NCBI GenBank assembly: GCA_938091275.1
Contig: CALKMY010000234.1
Coordinates: 1-15,896, forward strand
Length of the DNA stretch: 15,896 nucleotides
Origin: Candidatus Nanopelagicales bacterium
GTDB taxonomy: Bacteria > Actinomycetota > Actinomycetes > S36-B12
Reading direction: 5' to 3'
This document shows, in pieces, positions 7,053 through 14,076 of this stretch (its first letter is position 1; every line of letters starts with the position of its first letter). The translations under genes were made by a program, and so were the position numbers. The notes under the pieces are model-generated. The model did not search any database. It saw only the letters and a program-made list of their open reading frames with translations, and was not told where the DNA came from.

Positions 7053-8349
7053 CGGATGCTCCCGGGGTCGATGGTCCATCGTTGGTGCTGGCAGTGGTCT
7101 CCACCCGGTCGGGTCCAACCTGCTCGCGCCAGTTCGCCGGCAGCATGTGGTCCACCACGTCATCGATGGTGACAGCACCGACGAGATGGTTGTCCTCGTC
7201 GACGACGGGAACAGCGACAAGGTTGTAGGCGGCGAAATCGCGGGTCACGTCCGCCAGCGGGGTGTCGGGTCGAACAGGGTCGACGCTGGTGTCCAGCAGC
7301 GATGAGATCAAGGTCGACGGCGGCTCGCGAAGCAGCCGCTGAAAGTGACACGTGCCGAGATACTTGCCGGTCGGGGTTTCCGTTGGTGGCCTGCAGACGT
7401 ACACCTGGGCGGCGAGGGCGGGTGGAAGGTCGGCTTGTCGAATGCTGGCGAGAGCCTCGGCGACCGCGGCGTCGGGGGGAAGGATCACAGGCTCGCTGGT
7501 CATCATGCCGCCGGCAGAGAACTGGTCGTATGTCATTAAACGGCGAATATCTTCCGCCTCTCCCGGGTCCATTTCCTCGAGAAGAAATTCGGCGTGATCG
7601 GGGGGTAGCTCGGAGATGAGGTCCGCGGCGTCGCCGGGGTCCATCTCCTCGAGGACGTCGGCGGCACGTTCACGATCTAGCGCCTGCATGATTTCCACCC
7701 GATCGTCATCGACGAGTTCCTCGAGCACGTCGGCGAGTCGCTCATCGTCGAGTTCGCGCGCGACTTCGAGTCGTCGCTTGGGTACCAACGTGTGCAGCAG
7801 CGATGCGACATCGGCCGGTCGCAGGGAATCGATGGACGCGAGAAGTTGTTCTGCTGGCTGAGCGGTTTCCGGCAGGGATAGTCCGGTGACGTCTGGCCAT
7901 TCGACCATGAAGCGTTCGGACCGCCGTCGCAGCCCGGTTCCCGGTCGGCGCACGAAGAGCGAGTCGACCAACCACTCTCGGCTTCGGGTAGTGGTGACAC
8001 CGATATCCACGACCCGCACCTGCTCACCGGATTCGCGGAGCGTAATGGAGTGATCGAGGAGCTCTGCTGTGGCCAGTGATTCGTTTCGGCGCTGCTCGAA
8101 TCGTCGGAGGTTCACGGTTCCCGTGACAATCACCTGGCCGGCGTTAATGGCGGTGACCTTCGTCATGGGCACGAAGATGCGGCGTCGGGGCGGAACCTCC
8201 ACCACCAGTCCGGTCAGACGCGGCGGGTTGTCACCGATGCGGAGAACGACGACGGCATCACGCACCTTTCCGACCTGATCGCCTCGTGGGTCGAACACGC
8301 CCAGGCCCGCCAAGCGAGCGAGGAAAACGCGGCTGGTGTTCGCCGTCAT
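7045..8349 (-). CDS. MgtE N-domain/CBS-pair protein without a transporter domain
   Basis: A 434-residue soluble protein, close in length to M. tuberculosis Rv1232c (from memory). Residues 1-150 hold two PRC-barrel-like beta segments (VFDPRGDQVGKVRDAVV, 18-34, and GEQVRVVDIGV, 108-118). Residues 165-275 form an MgtE intracellular N domain of repeated helical pairs (RLADVLEELVDDD, AADVLEEMDPGD, HAEFLLEEMDPGE). A CBS pair follows (about 278-402; MMTSEPVILPPDAAVAEAL and LLDTSVDPVRPDTPLADV) and ends GAVTIDDVVDHML. MgtE channels continue after this point into five transmembrane helices; here the protein ends in a short polar tail, so it is a sensor-like half without a pore. The ATG at 8349 has no Shine-Dalgarno but sits 7 bases after a TAGCCT hexamer, suggesting a leaderless mRNA. 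The open frame upstream to 8448 is not used. It leads the unit with DUF1003 and mrp. Confidence 0.9.
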   Translation of the reverse strand: MTANTSRVFLARLAGLGVFDPRGDQVGKVRDAVVVLRIGDNPPRLTGLVVEVPPRRRIFVPMTKVTAINAGQVIVTGTVNLRRFEQRRNESLATAELLDHSITLRESGEQVRVVDIGVTTTRSREWLVDSLFVRRPGTGLRRRSERFMVEWPDVTGLSLPETAQPAEQLLASIDSLRPADVASLLHTLVPKRRLEVARELDDERLADVLEELVDDDRVEIMQALDRERAADVLEEMDPGDAADLISELPPDHAEFLLEEMDPGEAEDIRRLMTYDQFSAGGMMTSEPVILPPDAAVAEALASIRQADLPPALAAQVYVCRPPTETPTGKYLGTCHFQRLLREPPSTLISSLLDTSVDPVRPDTPLADVTRDFAAYNLVAVPVVDEDNHLVGAVTIDDVVDHMLPANWREQVGPDRVETTASTNDGPSTPGASDG

Positions 8350-8356
8350 GGGGTTC

Positions 8357-8362
8357 AGGCTA
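8357..8362 (-). promoter_or_regulatory. Probable -10 element of a leaderless promoter for the MgtE-N/CBS gene
   Basis: On the minus strand TAGCCT (TANNNT type) is followed by seven bases, GAACCCC, and then the ATG at 8349. There is no Shine-Dalgarno, so transcription probably starts at the ATG itself. No clear -35 is seen. Confidence 0.45.
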
Positions 8363-8426
8363 CCGTCGGCGCGGAGTGTTCCGGCCGAGTCGATGTGCGG
8401 AACGCATCGGGAAAGGGGCAGGTGTG

Positions 8427-9365
8427 ATGTCCGACGGTTCTGCGCCACCGTCCGGCCTGTCTCGGCCGCCGGCTCCGGATGTGGTGCGGCTCGGTGTGGC
8501 CGTTGTCTTCATTTCGCTCAGTGGGCCGATGATCGCGGCGACGGCGGCGCCCGTCCTGGCTATTGCGTTTTGGCGATGCCTCATCGGAAGTGGCATCACG
8601 GGGGTGTGGGTCATCGCGCGTCGGTGGAGTTCGCTCGGCGCTTTGACCAGGCGGGAGATCCGGCTGACGGTGATCGCGGGTGTCTTCCTGGGGTTGCACT
8701 TCGCAACGTGGATTCCCTCGTTGACGTTGACCACGATCGCGGCGTCGACGGCCCTGGTGGCAACACAGCCGATCTGGGCCGCATTGATCGCACGGGCAAC
8801 GGGTGTGCGTATTTCTTCTCGAGTGTGGATCGGAATCGCCATCGCCTTCTCGGGAGTGATCGTCCTGACCGGGGTGGATCTGTCTGTCGATCCCGCGCAC
8901 CTATGGGGTGATGCGCTCGCTCTGGTGGGAGCCGTGTTTTCCGCCGCGTACGTGTCCGTCGCGGAGCGAGTCCGCAAGACCGTGGACACATCGACGATGA
9001 CGTTCGTTCTCTACGCCGTCTCGGCGGTGACAATTCTCCCGCTCGTGTTCATCTTTGGACAGCAACTCGTGGGCTTCGATGCCCAGGCCTGGGCCTTGAT
9101 CCTTGCGGTGACGCTCGGCGCGCAATTACTCGGTCATTCGATGATGACCCGGGTGCTCTCGAGCACGTCGGCGACGGTCGTCTCGCTGGCCATCTTGTTT
9201 GAGATGCCGGGGGCCACCTTGGTTGCCGCCATCTGGCTGGGCCAGGTGCCCCCGTTGGCGTTGCTCCCTGCCGCCGCTTTGATCCTTGCAGGCCTGGTGA
9301 TCGTGATCAAAGCCGCGGATCGTGGTCCCGCTGCCGCCTCGGTTACCGAGACTTCTCCCATGTGA
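8427..9365 (+). CDS. EamA-family (DMT superfamily) transporter
   Basis: A 312-residue membrane protein with about ten hydrophobic segments in two EamA repeats. The first runs from VRLGVAVVFISLSGPMIAAT (about 20-40) to VWIGIAIAFSGVIVLTGVDL; its third-fourth helix pair holds the conserved stretch HFATWIPSLTLTTIAASTAL and TQPIWAALIA. The second begins WGDALALVGAVFSAAYVSVAE and ends PPLALLPAAALILAGLVIVI. EamA proteins mostly export small metabolites or amino acids; the substrate cannot be read from sequence. Start ATG at 8427 is fixed by Shine-Dalgarno AAAGGGG (8412-8418); the frame is open upstream to 8286, inside the opposite gene, and that part is not coding. It is divergent from the MgtE-N/CBS gene across 77 bases, and its last 23 bases overlap the end of the oncoming MFS gene. 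Confidence 0.9.
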   Translation: MSDGSAPPSGLSRPPAPDVVRLGVAVVFISLSGPMIAATAAPVLAIAFWRCLIGSGITGVWVIARRWSSLGALTRREIRLTVIAGVFLGLHFATWIPSLTLTTIAASTALVATQPIWAALIARATGVRISSRVWIGIAIAFSGVIVLTGVDLSVDPAHLWGDALALVGAVFSAAYVSVAERVRKTVDTSTMTFVLYAVSAVTILPLVFIFGQQLVGFDAQAWALILAVTLGAQLLGHSMMTRVLSSTSATVVSLAILFEMPGATLVAAIWLGQVPPLALLPAAALILAGLVIVIKAADRGPAAASVTETSPM

Positions 9366-10605
9366 GTATCGAGCTCAACGGCAGCAAGATGAGCGCTGCT
9401 ACGACGGTAACGCTGATACCCCACGCCACCGAAAAGTTCTCCGCGATGACACCGACGATGAGTGGTGCGGTGACGAAACCGGCACGCGACAACCAGCTGA
9501 TCGTGGCAACGCCCGTGGCCGGTCGGATACCGGGCAGGTGAGCAGCGGCTCGCATGGCGGCGGGAAACAGCGTCGCGACGCCAAATCCGGTAACGGCACA
9601 GCCGATCATGAACAGCCATGGTGATTGCGCGAGAAGTGACAGCCCGAGAACGACGGCGGTGCCGGACATGGCGACCCGCGTCCATCGACGCTCGCCGAGG
9701 GCGTCGACGATCCGATCCCCGCTGAAGCGTCCGATCGTCATCGCCACGGTGAAGGCGACGAATCCCCATCCGACGGTAGAGCTGGGTGCGCCGATGTCGG
9801 TCAGATAGATCGAACTCCACCGTCCGGGAATGTCCTCGATCATGACGGCGAGAATGATGAAGAGCCCCAGGCCCCAAATGATCGGCCGGTGGAGTACGCG
9901 GGTCGCGGCTGACCGCTCGTCGGCATTCGCCGGACCGGCGGCAAGGAGAGAGCTTGGGTCTGGTTGGGCATCACCGATGGGATCGTCGGTGGTCTCCAAA
10001 TATGAATCGGGGTCCTTGCCGGGAAGCAGCCAGGGCCGCGCCACCAGCACGAGCACGGTGCACAGAACTGCGACCGCGGCCAGCATCCATGCGATCGGCA
10101 GCGAGATAGCCGCGGTCGCGACCCCAATGAGGCCTCCGGCGACGGCTCCCAGAGACCAGTAGCCGTGGAAGGTGTTCAAGATCGAACGGTGGACACCCGT
10201 TGCCCTCATCTCATGTTGAACCCGCATGGCATGTGAGTTCATGGCGGCATCCATGACGGCGTCGAGGCCGCCGACCAGCAGAAGCACAAACCCCAGGGTC
10301 CAGGCGCCGGGCGCCAAACCGATGAAGGGAAGGATCGGAGCGACGGTGAACAGCGCCGCCATCGCAACGCGCTGACTGCCCCAGCGGTGAATGAGGGGAC
10401 CGGCGGATACTCCGGCGGCGATACCGCCGGCGGCCCCGGCGGCCAAGGCGGCTCCTACCGCGACATCGGTCAAGGAAATGTCAGCCTGCAGCTCGGCCAG
10501 TCGCGGAAGCCATGCGGACAGCGTGAGCGCGTTGGTGAAGAAAAGCACGGAAACGGCGACACGTGCGCGACGAACAGCGTTGTCGGCCCCGCGCGGGTTG
10601 CTCAC
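9343..10605 (-). CDS. MFS transporter, YbjJ-like
   Basis: A 420-residue protein with twelve predicted hydrophobic helices in two halves. The first half includes the start helix VAVSVLFFTNALTLSAWLPR (17-36), the loop GPLIHRWGSQRV (69-80, standing for the MFS GxLxDRxGRR motif) and MDAAMNSHAMRVQ (118-130) plus NTFHGYWSLGAVAGG (144-158), which are typical of the YbjJ-type group. A hydrophilic central loop of about 50 residues (191-240) precedes the second half, where MTIGRFSGDRIVDALGERR (289-307) repeats the loop motif. Substrate unknown. The start is the GTG at 10605-10603: no Shine-Dalgarno, but a TAGATT hexamer lies 7 bases upstream, suggesting a leaderless mRNA. The same frame stays open for another 1.4 kb upstream, but only as the antisense of the lyase and J-domain genes. 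Divergent from the lyase gene across 147 bases. Confidence 0.9.
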   Translation of the reverse strand: MSNPRGADNAVRRARVAVSVLFFTNALTLSAWLPRLAELQADISLTDVAVGAALAAGAAGGIAAGVSAGPLIHRWGSQRVAMAALFTVAPILPFIGLAPGAWTLGFVLLLVGGLDAVMDAAMNSHAMRVQHEMRATGVHRSILNTFHGYWSLGAVAGGLIGVATAAISLPIAWMLAAVAVLCTVLVLVARPWLLPGKDPDSYLETTDDPIGDAQPDPSSLLAAGPANADERSAATRVLHRPIIWGLGLFIILAVMIEDIPGRWSSIYLTDIGAPSSTVGWGFVAFTVAMTIGRFSGDRIVDALGERRWTRVAMSGTAVVLGLSLLAQSPWLFMIGCAVTGFGVATLFPAAMRAAAHLPGIRPATGVATISWLSRAGFVTAPLIVGVIAENFSVAWGISVTVVAALILLPLSSILTWEKSR

Positions 10606-10612
10606 GCGGCTG

Positions 10613-10618
10613 AATCTA
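10613..10618 (-). promoter_or_regulatory. Probable -10 element of a leaderless promoter for the MFS gene
   Basis: Minus-strand TAGATT, then CAGCCGC (seven bases), then the GTG start at 10605. No ribosome-binding site precedes the GTG. The arrangement is the same as at the MgtE-N/CBS gene. No convincing -35. Confidence 0.45.
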
Positions 10619-10673
10619 GGGCACGCAAACGCGGGCGCTGCAGCACAGGCACGGATCGCTGCGCCGGTGCCCG

Positions 10674-10687
10674 AGCCGGGCCCGGCT
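10674..10687. promoter_or_regulatory. Perfect 14-base palindrome in the MFS-lyase divergent spacer
   Basis: AGCCGGGCCCGGCT is self-complementary over all 14 bases. Its last T is also the first base of TAGGCT (10687-10692), a TANNNT -10-like hexamer reading toward the lyase gene, so a protein bound here could block that promoter. GC-rich palindromes also arise by chance, and no regulator gene is adjacent. Confidence 0.3.
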
Positions 10688-10752
10688 AGGCTGGGGAGGC
10701 GTTGCGTGCGTGGAGTTAATCCAGAAACCGGCGATGACAAGGGGTGAATTCG

Positions 10753-11721
10753 GTGACCGATGTCGCAAGAAGCATCAGACCTCGGCGCTCGAACCTCGCG
10801 GTGCCGGGCTCGAGCCCGAAGATGCTGGACAAAGCCAAAGGTCTGCCTGCAGACCAGGTGTTCATGGACATCGAGGACGCGGTGGCTCCGCTTGCCAAGC
10901 CGGATGCCCGGAAAAACATCGTGGCTGCTCTCAACGAAGGTGGCTACGACGGAAAAGTGCGCTCGGTACGAGTGAATGACTGGACCACCGAGTGGACGTA
11001 CCGGGACGTCATCGAGGTCGTTTCCGGCGCGGGAGCCAACCTCGACTGCATCATGCTCCCCAAAGTGCAAGGCCCCGAGCAGATTCGCGCCTTGGACATG
11101 CTGCTGACTCAGATCGAGAAGTCCGAAGGCTTGGACGTTGGACGCATCGGTATCGAAGCGCAGATCGAGAACGCGATGGGTTTGACCATGGTGGACGAGA
11201 TCGCCGCCGCCAGTCCCCGAGTGGAGACGATCATCTTCGGGCCCGCTGATTTCATGGCCAGCATCAACATGAAGTCCTTGGTTGTTGGCGAACAGCCTCC
11301 CGGGTATGACGTCGGAGACGCGTACCACTACATCCTGATGCGGATCTTGATGGCGGCTCGCGCATACGACAAGCAGGCGATCGATGGCCCGTACCTGCAA
11401 ATCAAGGACCTCGACGGCTACACCCGAGTTGCGGAAAGAAGCGCTGCCCTCGGCTTCGATGGTAAGTGGGTGCTGCATCCAGATCAGATCGCAGCGGCGA
11501 ACGAGATCTTCTCGCCACGTCAAGATGACTATGACCACGCAGAACTCATCCTCGACGCCTACGAGTGGTACACGTCGGCCGCCGGCGGTGCGCGTGGAGC
11601 CGCCATGCTCGGTGACGAGATGATCGACGAGGCATCGCGAAAGATGGCACTGGTAATCGCCGGCAAGGGTCGCGCCGCCGGTATGCAGCGCACCCAGACA
11701 TTCGAGCCCCCTCAGTCCTGA
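10753..11721 (+). CDS. HpcH/HpaI-CitE family CoA-ester lyase, probable malyl-CoA lyase
   Basis: A 322-residue TIM-barrel enzyme. It has the family's N-terminal RSNLAVPGSSPKML (12-25, CoA-phosphate contact), MDIEDAVAP (38-46), VRVNDWTT (72-79, catalytic Arg73), IMLPKV (100-105), EAQIENAMG (135-143, metal ligand Glu139) and FGPADFM (162-168, metal ligand Asp166). The C-terminal GKWVLHPDQIAAAN (237-250) and a long lid are intact. Close resemblance, from memory, to lyases in Streptomyces ethylmalonyl-CoA gene clusters suggests cleavage of malyl-CoA or methylmalyl-CoA to glyoxylate plus an acyl-CoA; citramalyl-CoA lyase is an alternative. Start GTG at 10753 is chosen over the in-frame GTG at 10744 because AAGGGG (10739-10744) lies 8 bases before it. 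The stop overlaps the J-domain start by one base (TGATG), and an acyl-CoA dehydrogenase gene follows. Confidence 0.9.
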   Translation: MTDVARSIRPRRSNLAVPGSSPKMLDKAKGLPADQVFMDIEDAVAPLAKPDARKNIVAALNEGGYDGKVRSVRVNDWTTEWTYRDVIEVVSGAGANLDCIMLPKVQGPEQIRALDMLLTQIEKSEGLDVGRIGIEAQIENAMGLTMVDEIAAASPRVETIIFGPADFMASINMKSLVVGEQPPGYDVGDAYHYILMRILMAARAYDKQAIDGPYLQIKDLDGYTRVAERSAALGFDGKWVLHPDQIAAANEIFSPRQDDYDHAELILDAYEWYTSAAGGARGAAMLGDEMIDEASRKMALVIAGKGRAAGMQRTQTFEPPQS

Positions 11722-12359
11722 TGGTGCGCCGCACCGACATGACTCGGGAGCATGCGGCTCTCTTGCTAGGTGTCGACGAGAATTCGTCGGTCGATGACGT
11801 TCAGCGGGCGTGGAAGGTGTGGGTCCGGCTGGCACACCCCGACGCAGGTGGCGACCGAGATCACTTCGAGGCGCTGATGAGAGCACGGCGCGTTCTTCTG
11901 GCGAATGTTGTTCAGGCGAACGCGGTTGAGATAGATACGGCACCGGCGGCTGATCACGTCGTACCCGATCGTCGGTCACTGCGTTCGGTCGTCCGTCGAC
12001 CGTCCCGCGGTGCTGCGATCGTGCTGGTGGGTGTGGCGGTCATCGCCCTCGCGAGTCCTGTGGTGACACTCTCACTCGCGCTATGGCTGAGCGCAGCGAT
12101 CATGGGTGGGTGTGCTGCGGGCTTCGCCGCAGGTGCGACGCGTGCGCTCCTAGGAGATCGTGGTGATGTTGGCCACCGGATCACGTGCATCTCGGCCCTC
12201 TGGCTGCCTGTGGCGTGCGGGCAAGTTGGACTCAGCGTCAGTCTCGGCTCCGACATCGTGTTGATGCTGCCGGTGCTCGCCGTGCCACTGGTCGCTTCGG
12301 TCGCCTGGATGAACGCAGGTGCGGGCCTGTGGATGCCCGTGAGGTCCAGCGCTCCCTAG
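11721..12359 (+). CDS. Membrane-anchored J-domain protein
   Basis: A 212-residue protein. Residues about 7-62 are a J domain: helix I (TREHAALLLGV), helix II (SVDDVQRAWKVWVRLA), the essential HPD triad (His39-Pro40-Asp41) and helix III (DHFEALMRARRVLL). A 30-residue polar linker follows. About 97-197 holds four hydrophobic segments (AAIVLVGVAVIALAS, VVTLSLALWLSAAIMGGCAAG, a weaker one near 156-175 and IVLMLPVLAVPLVASVAWM). The J domain would stimulate a DnaK-type Hsp70 at the inner face of the membrane; there is no zinc-finger or client-binding domain, so it is not DnaJ. The ATG at 11721 shares its A with the lyase stop (TGATG), implying coupled translation; ATG at 11739 is a possible later start. 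It lies between the lyase and the acyl-CoA dehydrogenase. Its client is unknown. Confidence 0.82.
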   Translation: MVRRTDMTREHAALLLGVDENSSVDDVQRAWKVWVRLAHPDAGGDRDHFEALMRARRVLLANVVQANAVEIDTAPAADHVVPDRRSLRSVVRRPSRGAAIVLVGVAVIALASPVVTLSLALWLSAAIMGGCAAGFAAGATRALLGDRGDVGHRITCISALWLPVACGQVGLSVSLGSDIVLMLPVLAVPLVASVAWMNAGAGLWMPVRSSAP

Positions 12360-12382
12360 AGGCGAGATCGCACGAGGGGCGT

Positions 12383-12388
12383 TAACAT
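12383..12388 (+). promoter_or_regulatory. Possible -10 element upstream of the acyl-CoA dehydrogenase gene
   Basis: TAACAT (TANNNT type) lies in the 55-base gap after the J-domain gene, 26 bases before the dehydrogenase ATG. A start near 12395 would leave a leader of about 20 bases carrying the strong ribosome site AAGGGGG at 12402-12408. No -35 is recognisable, so read-through from the lyase promoter remains possible. Confidence 0.3.
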
Positions 12389-12414
12389 GCTGGAACGCCA
12401 GAAGGGGGTTGGGC

Positions 12415-13620
12415 ATGGGTCGTCTCCTGCAAACCGAAGGTCTCACCGAGATACAGCGTGACATTCTCGATGCCGTTCGCGACTTTGTGGACGCTGAGAT
12501 TCTGCCGGTGGCCAGCGAGTTGGAACACAACGACGAATACCCCAAAGACATCGTCGACGGTTTGAAGGAACTCGGTGTGTTCGGCCTGATGATTCCGGAG
12601 GAGTACGGCGGGCTCGGCGAGTCACTACTGACGTACTCCCTCGTGGTCGAAGAGATCGCGCGAGGATGGATGAGCGTCAGTGGTGTGATCAACACCCACT
12701 TCATCGTTTCGCACATGGTGCTCCATCACGGCACCGAGGAGCAAAAGCAGCACTTCCTGCCCCGTATGGCCACCGGTGAGGTTCGCGGAGCTTTCAGCAT
12801 GACCGAGCCCGGCTGCGGCTCAGACGTCTCCGCCATCACGAGCAAAGCCGTCGTCGACGGCGACGACTACGTGCTCACCGGGCAGAAGATGTGGCTGACC
12901 AACGGCGGCTCGTCGACGCTCGTCGCCGTGCTCGTTCGCACAGACAACGCTGCTGGCGAGGACAGCAGCGTGTACAAGCGCATGTCCACGTTCCTCGTCG
13001 AAAAGCCCGAGGGCTTCGGTGAGGTGCGGCCCGGTCTGACGATTCCGGGCAAGATCGAGAAGATGGGCTACAAGGGCGTCGACACCACGGAACTGTTAAT
13101 GGACGGCTTGCGCCTCCCCGCGTCGACGATTCTCGGTGGCGAGTCGGGCCACGGCTTCTACCAGATGATGGACGGAGTCGAGGTCGGCCGTGTGAATGTC
13201 GCCGCGCGAGCTTGCGGTCTCGCTCTGCGGGCCTTCGAACTCGGCGTGGAGTACGCGCAAATACGCAGCACGTTCGGCAAGCAGATCAGCGAACACCAGG
13301 CGGTAGCGTTCCGTCTCGCCGACATGGCAACGAAAATCGAGGCAGCGCACCAAATGATGGTGATGGCTGCACGGACAAAGGATTCCGGCGCCCGCAACGA
13401 TCTCGAAGCGGGAATGGCGAAATACCTGGCCAGCGAGTACTGCAAGGAAGTCGTCGAGGACTCCTTCCGGATACACGGCGGGTACGGCTACTCCAAGGAG
13501 TACGAGATCGAACGGCTCTATCGCGAAGCCCCCATGCTGATGATCGGTGAGGGCACCGCCGACATCCAGAAGATGATCATCGCGCGACGCTTGCTCGAGG
13601 ACTACAAGATCCGTACGTGA
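12415..13620 (+). CDS. Acyl-CoA dehydrogenase
   Basis: A 401-residue FAD-dependent dehydrogenase that introduces a 2,3-double bond into an acyl-CoA and passes electrons to ETF. The three domains are complete: N-terminal helical (1-120), beta domain with the flavin signature AFSMTEPGCGSDVSA (126-140) and WLTNGG (160-165), and C-terminal helical with RSTFGKQISEHQAV (284-297), FRIHGGYGYSKEYEIERLYR (351-370) and the catalytic base Glu379 in MIGEGTADIQ. Resemblance, from memory, to the dehydrogenase found with ccr, meaA and malyl-CoA lyase genes in Streptomyces makes methylsuccinyl-CoA or another short branched acyl-CoA a candidate substrate. Start ATG at 12415 follows Shine-Dalgarno AAGGGGG (12402-12408); the TTG at 12409 is rejected. 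The stop overlaps the NUDIX start. Confidence 0.94.
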   Translation: MGRLLQTEGLTEIQRDILDAVRDFVDAEILPVASELEHNDEYPKDIVDGLKELGVFGLMIPEEYGGLGESLLTYSLVVEEIARGWMSVSGVINTHFIVSHMVLHHGTEEQKQHFLPRMATGEVRGAFSMTEPGCGSDVSAITSKAVVDGDDYVLTGQKMWLTNGGSSTLVAVLVRTDNAAGEDSSVYKRMSTFLVEKPEGFGEVRPGLTIPGKIEKMGYKGVDTTELLMDGLRLPASTILGGESGHGFYQMMDGVEVGRVNVAARACGLALRAFELGVEYAQIRSTFGKQISEHQAVAFRLADMATKIEAAHQMMVMAARTKDSGARNDLEAGMAKYLASEYCKEVVEDSFRIHGGYGYSKEYEIERLYREAPMLMIGEGTADIQKMIIARRLLEDYKIRT

Positions 13621-14021
13621 TGGCGGACATTCCGTGCATCGGTGCGGTCGTGTTCGACGACCAGGGACGATTGCTCCTTGTCCAGCGCGCCAACCCTCCT
13701 GCCCAGGGGCTGTGGTCGCTACCGGGCGGGCGGCAAGAGCCGGGAGAGACCGCCGAGCAAGGCGTGGTGCGCGAGGTCCACGAAGAAACGGGGCTCACCG
13801 TTCGGGTCGAGCGGGAAGTCGGGACGGTGGTCCGTCAGGCCCCGTCGGGTGATGACTACGTCATTCGAGACTTCGTATGTTTGGTGCGTGGGGATGACGC
13901 AGTGGTGGCCGCAGACGATGCAGCCGACGCACGCTTTTTCCCCGTTTCAGAACTTGCCGACTTGCCGACGAGCGAGGGTCTGATCGAAGCGTTGACCGGC
14001 TGGAACCTCTTGACTACTTAA
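13620..14021 (+). CDS. NUDIX hydrolase (MutT-like)
   Basis: A 133-residue NUDIX-fold pyrophosphohydrolase. The Nudix box fits GX5EX7REUXEEXGU exactly over residues 37-59 (G37, E43, R51-E52, E55-E56, G58), giving the Mg-binding helix. The first strand, CIGAVVFDDQGRLLLVQRAN, and the LWSLPGG lead-in are typical of the MutT/ADP-ribose pyrophosphatase branch. The nucleotide substrate cannot be fixed from sequence; the extra motif of CoA-specific NUDIX proteins is not seen. The ATG at 13620 shares its A with the dehydrogenase stop (TGATG); the GTG at 13617 is an equally coupled alternative. It is probably the last gene of the lyase/J-domain/dehydrogenase run. A 55-base gap with a weak CGGCC/GGCCG stem (14042-14060) separates it from the oncoming RsbW-like gene. 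Confidence 0.9.
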   Translation: MADIPCIGAVVFDDQGRLLLVQRANPPAQGLWSLPGGRQEPGETAEQGVVREVHEETGLTVRVEREVGTVVRQAPSGDDYVIRDFVCLVRGDDAVVAADDAADARFFPVSELADLPTSEGLIEALTGWNLLTT

Positions 14022-14076
14022 TTGGCGAATGTGCACGCAGTCGGCCTGATCGCCGGGCCGCGTCCGAGCACCATCT

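Noticed and set aside
10606..11979. Upstream extension of the MFS frame to an 878-codon reading frame
   Set aside because: The extension is exactly antisense to the lyase and J-domain genes, shows no transporter features, and a GTG at 10605 with a -10-like element gives a normal 420-residue MFS protein.
13617..14021. NUDIX protein as a CoA diphosphatase linked to the CoA-ester enzymes
   Set aside because: Attractive by context, but the additional CoA-specific motif of that subfamily is not visible; only the general Nudix box is.
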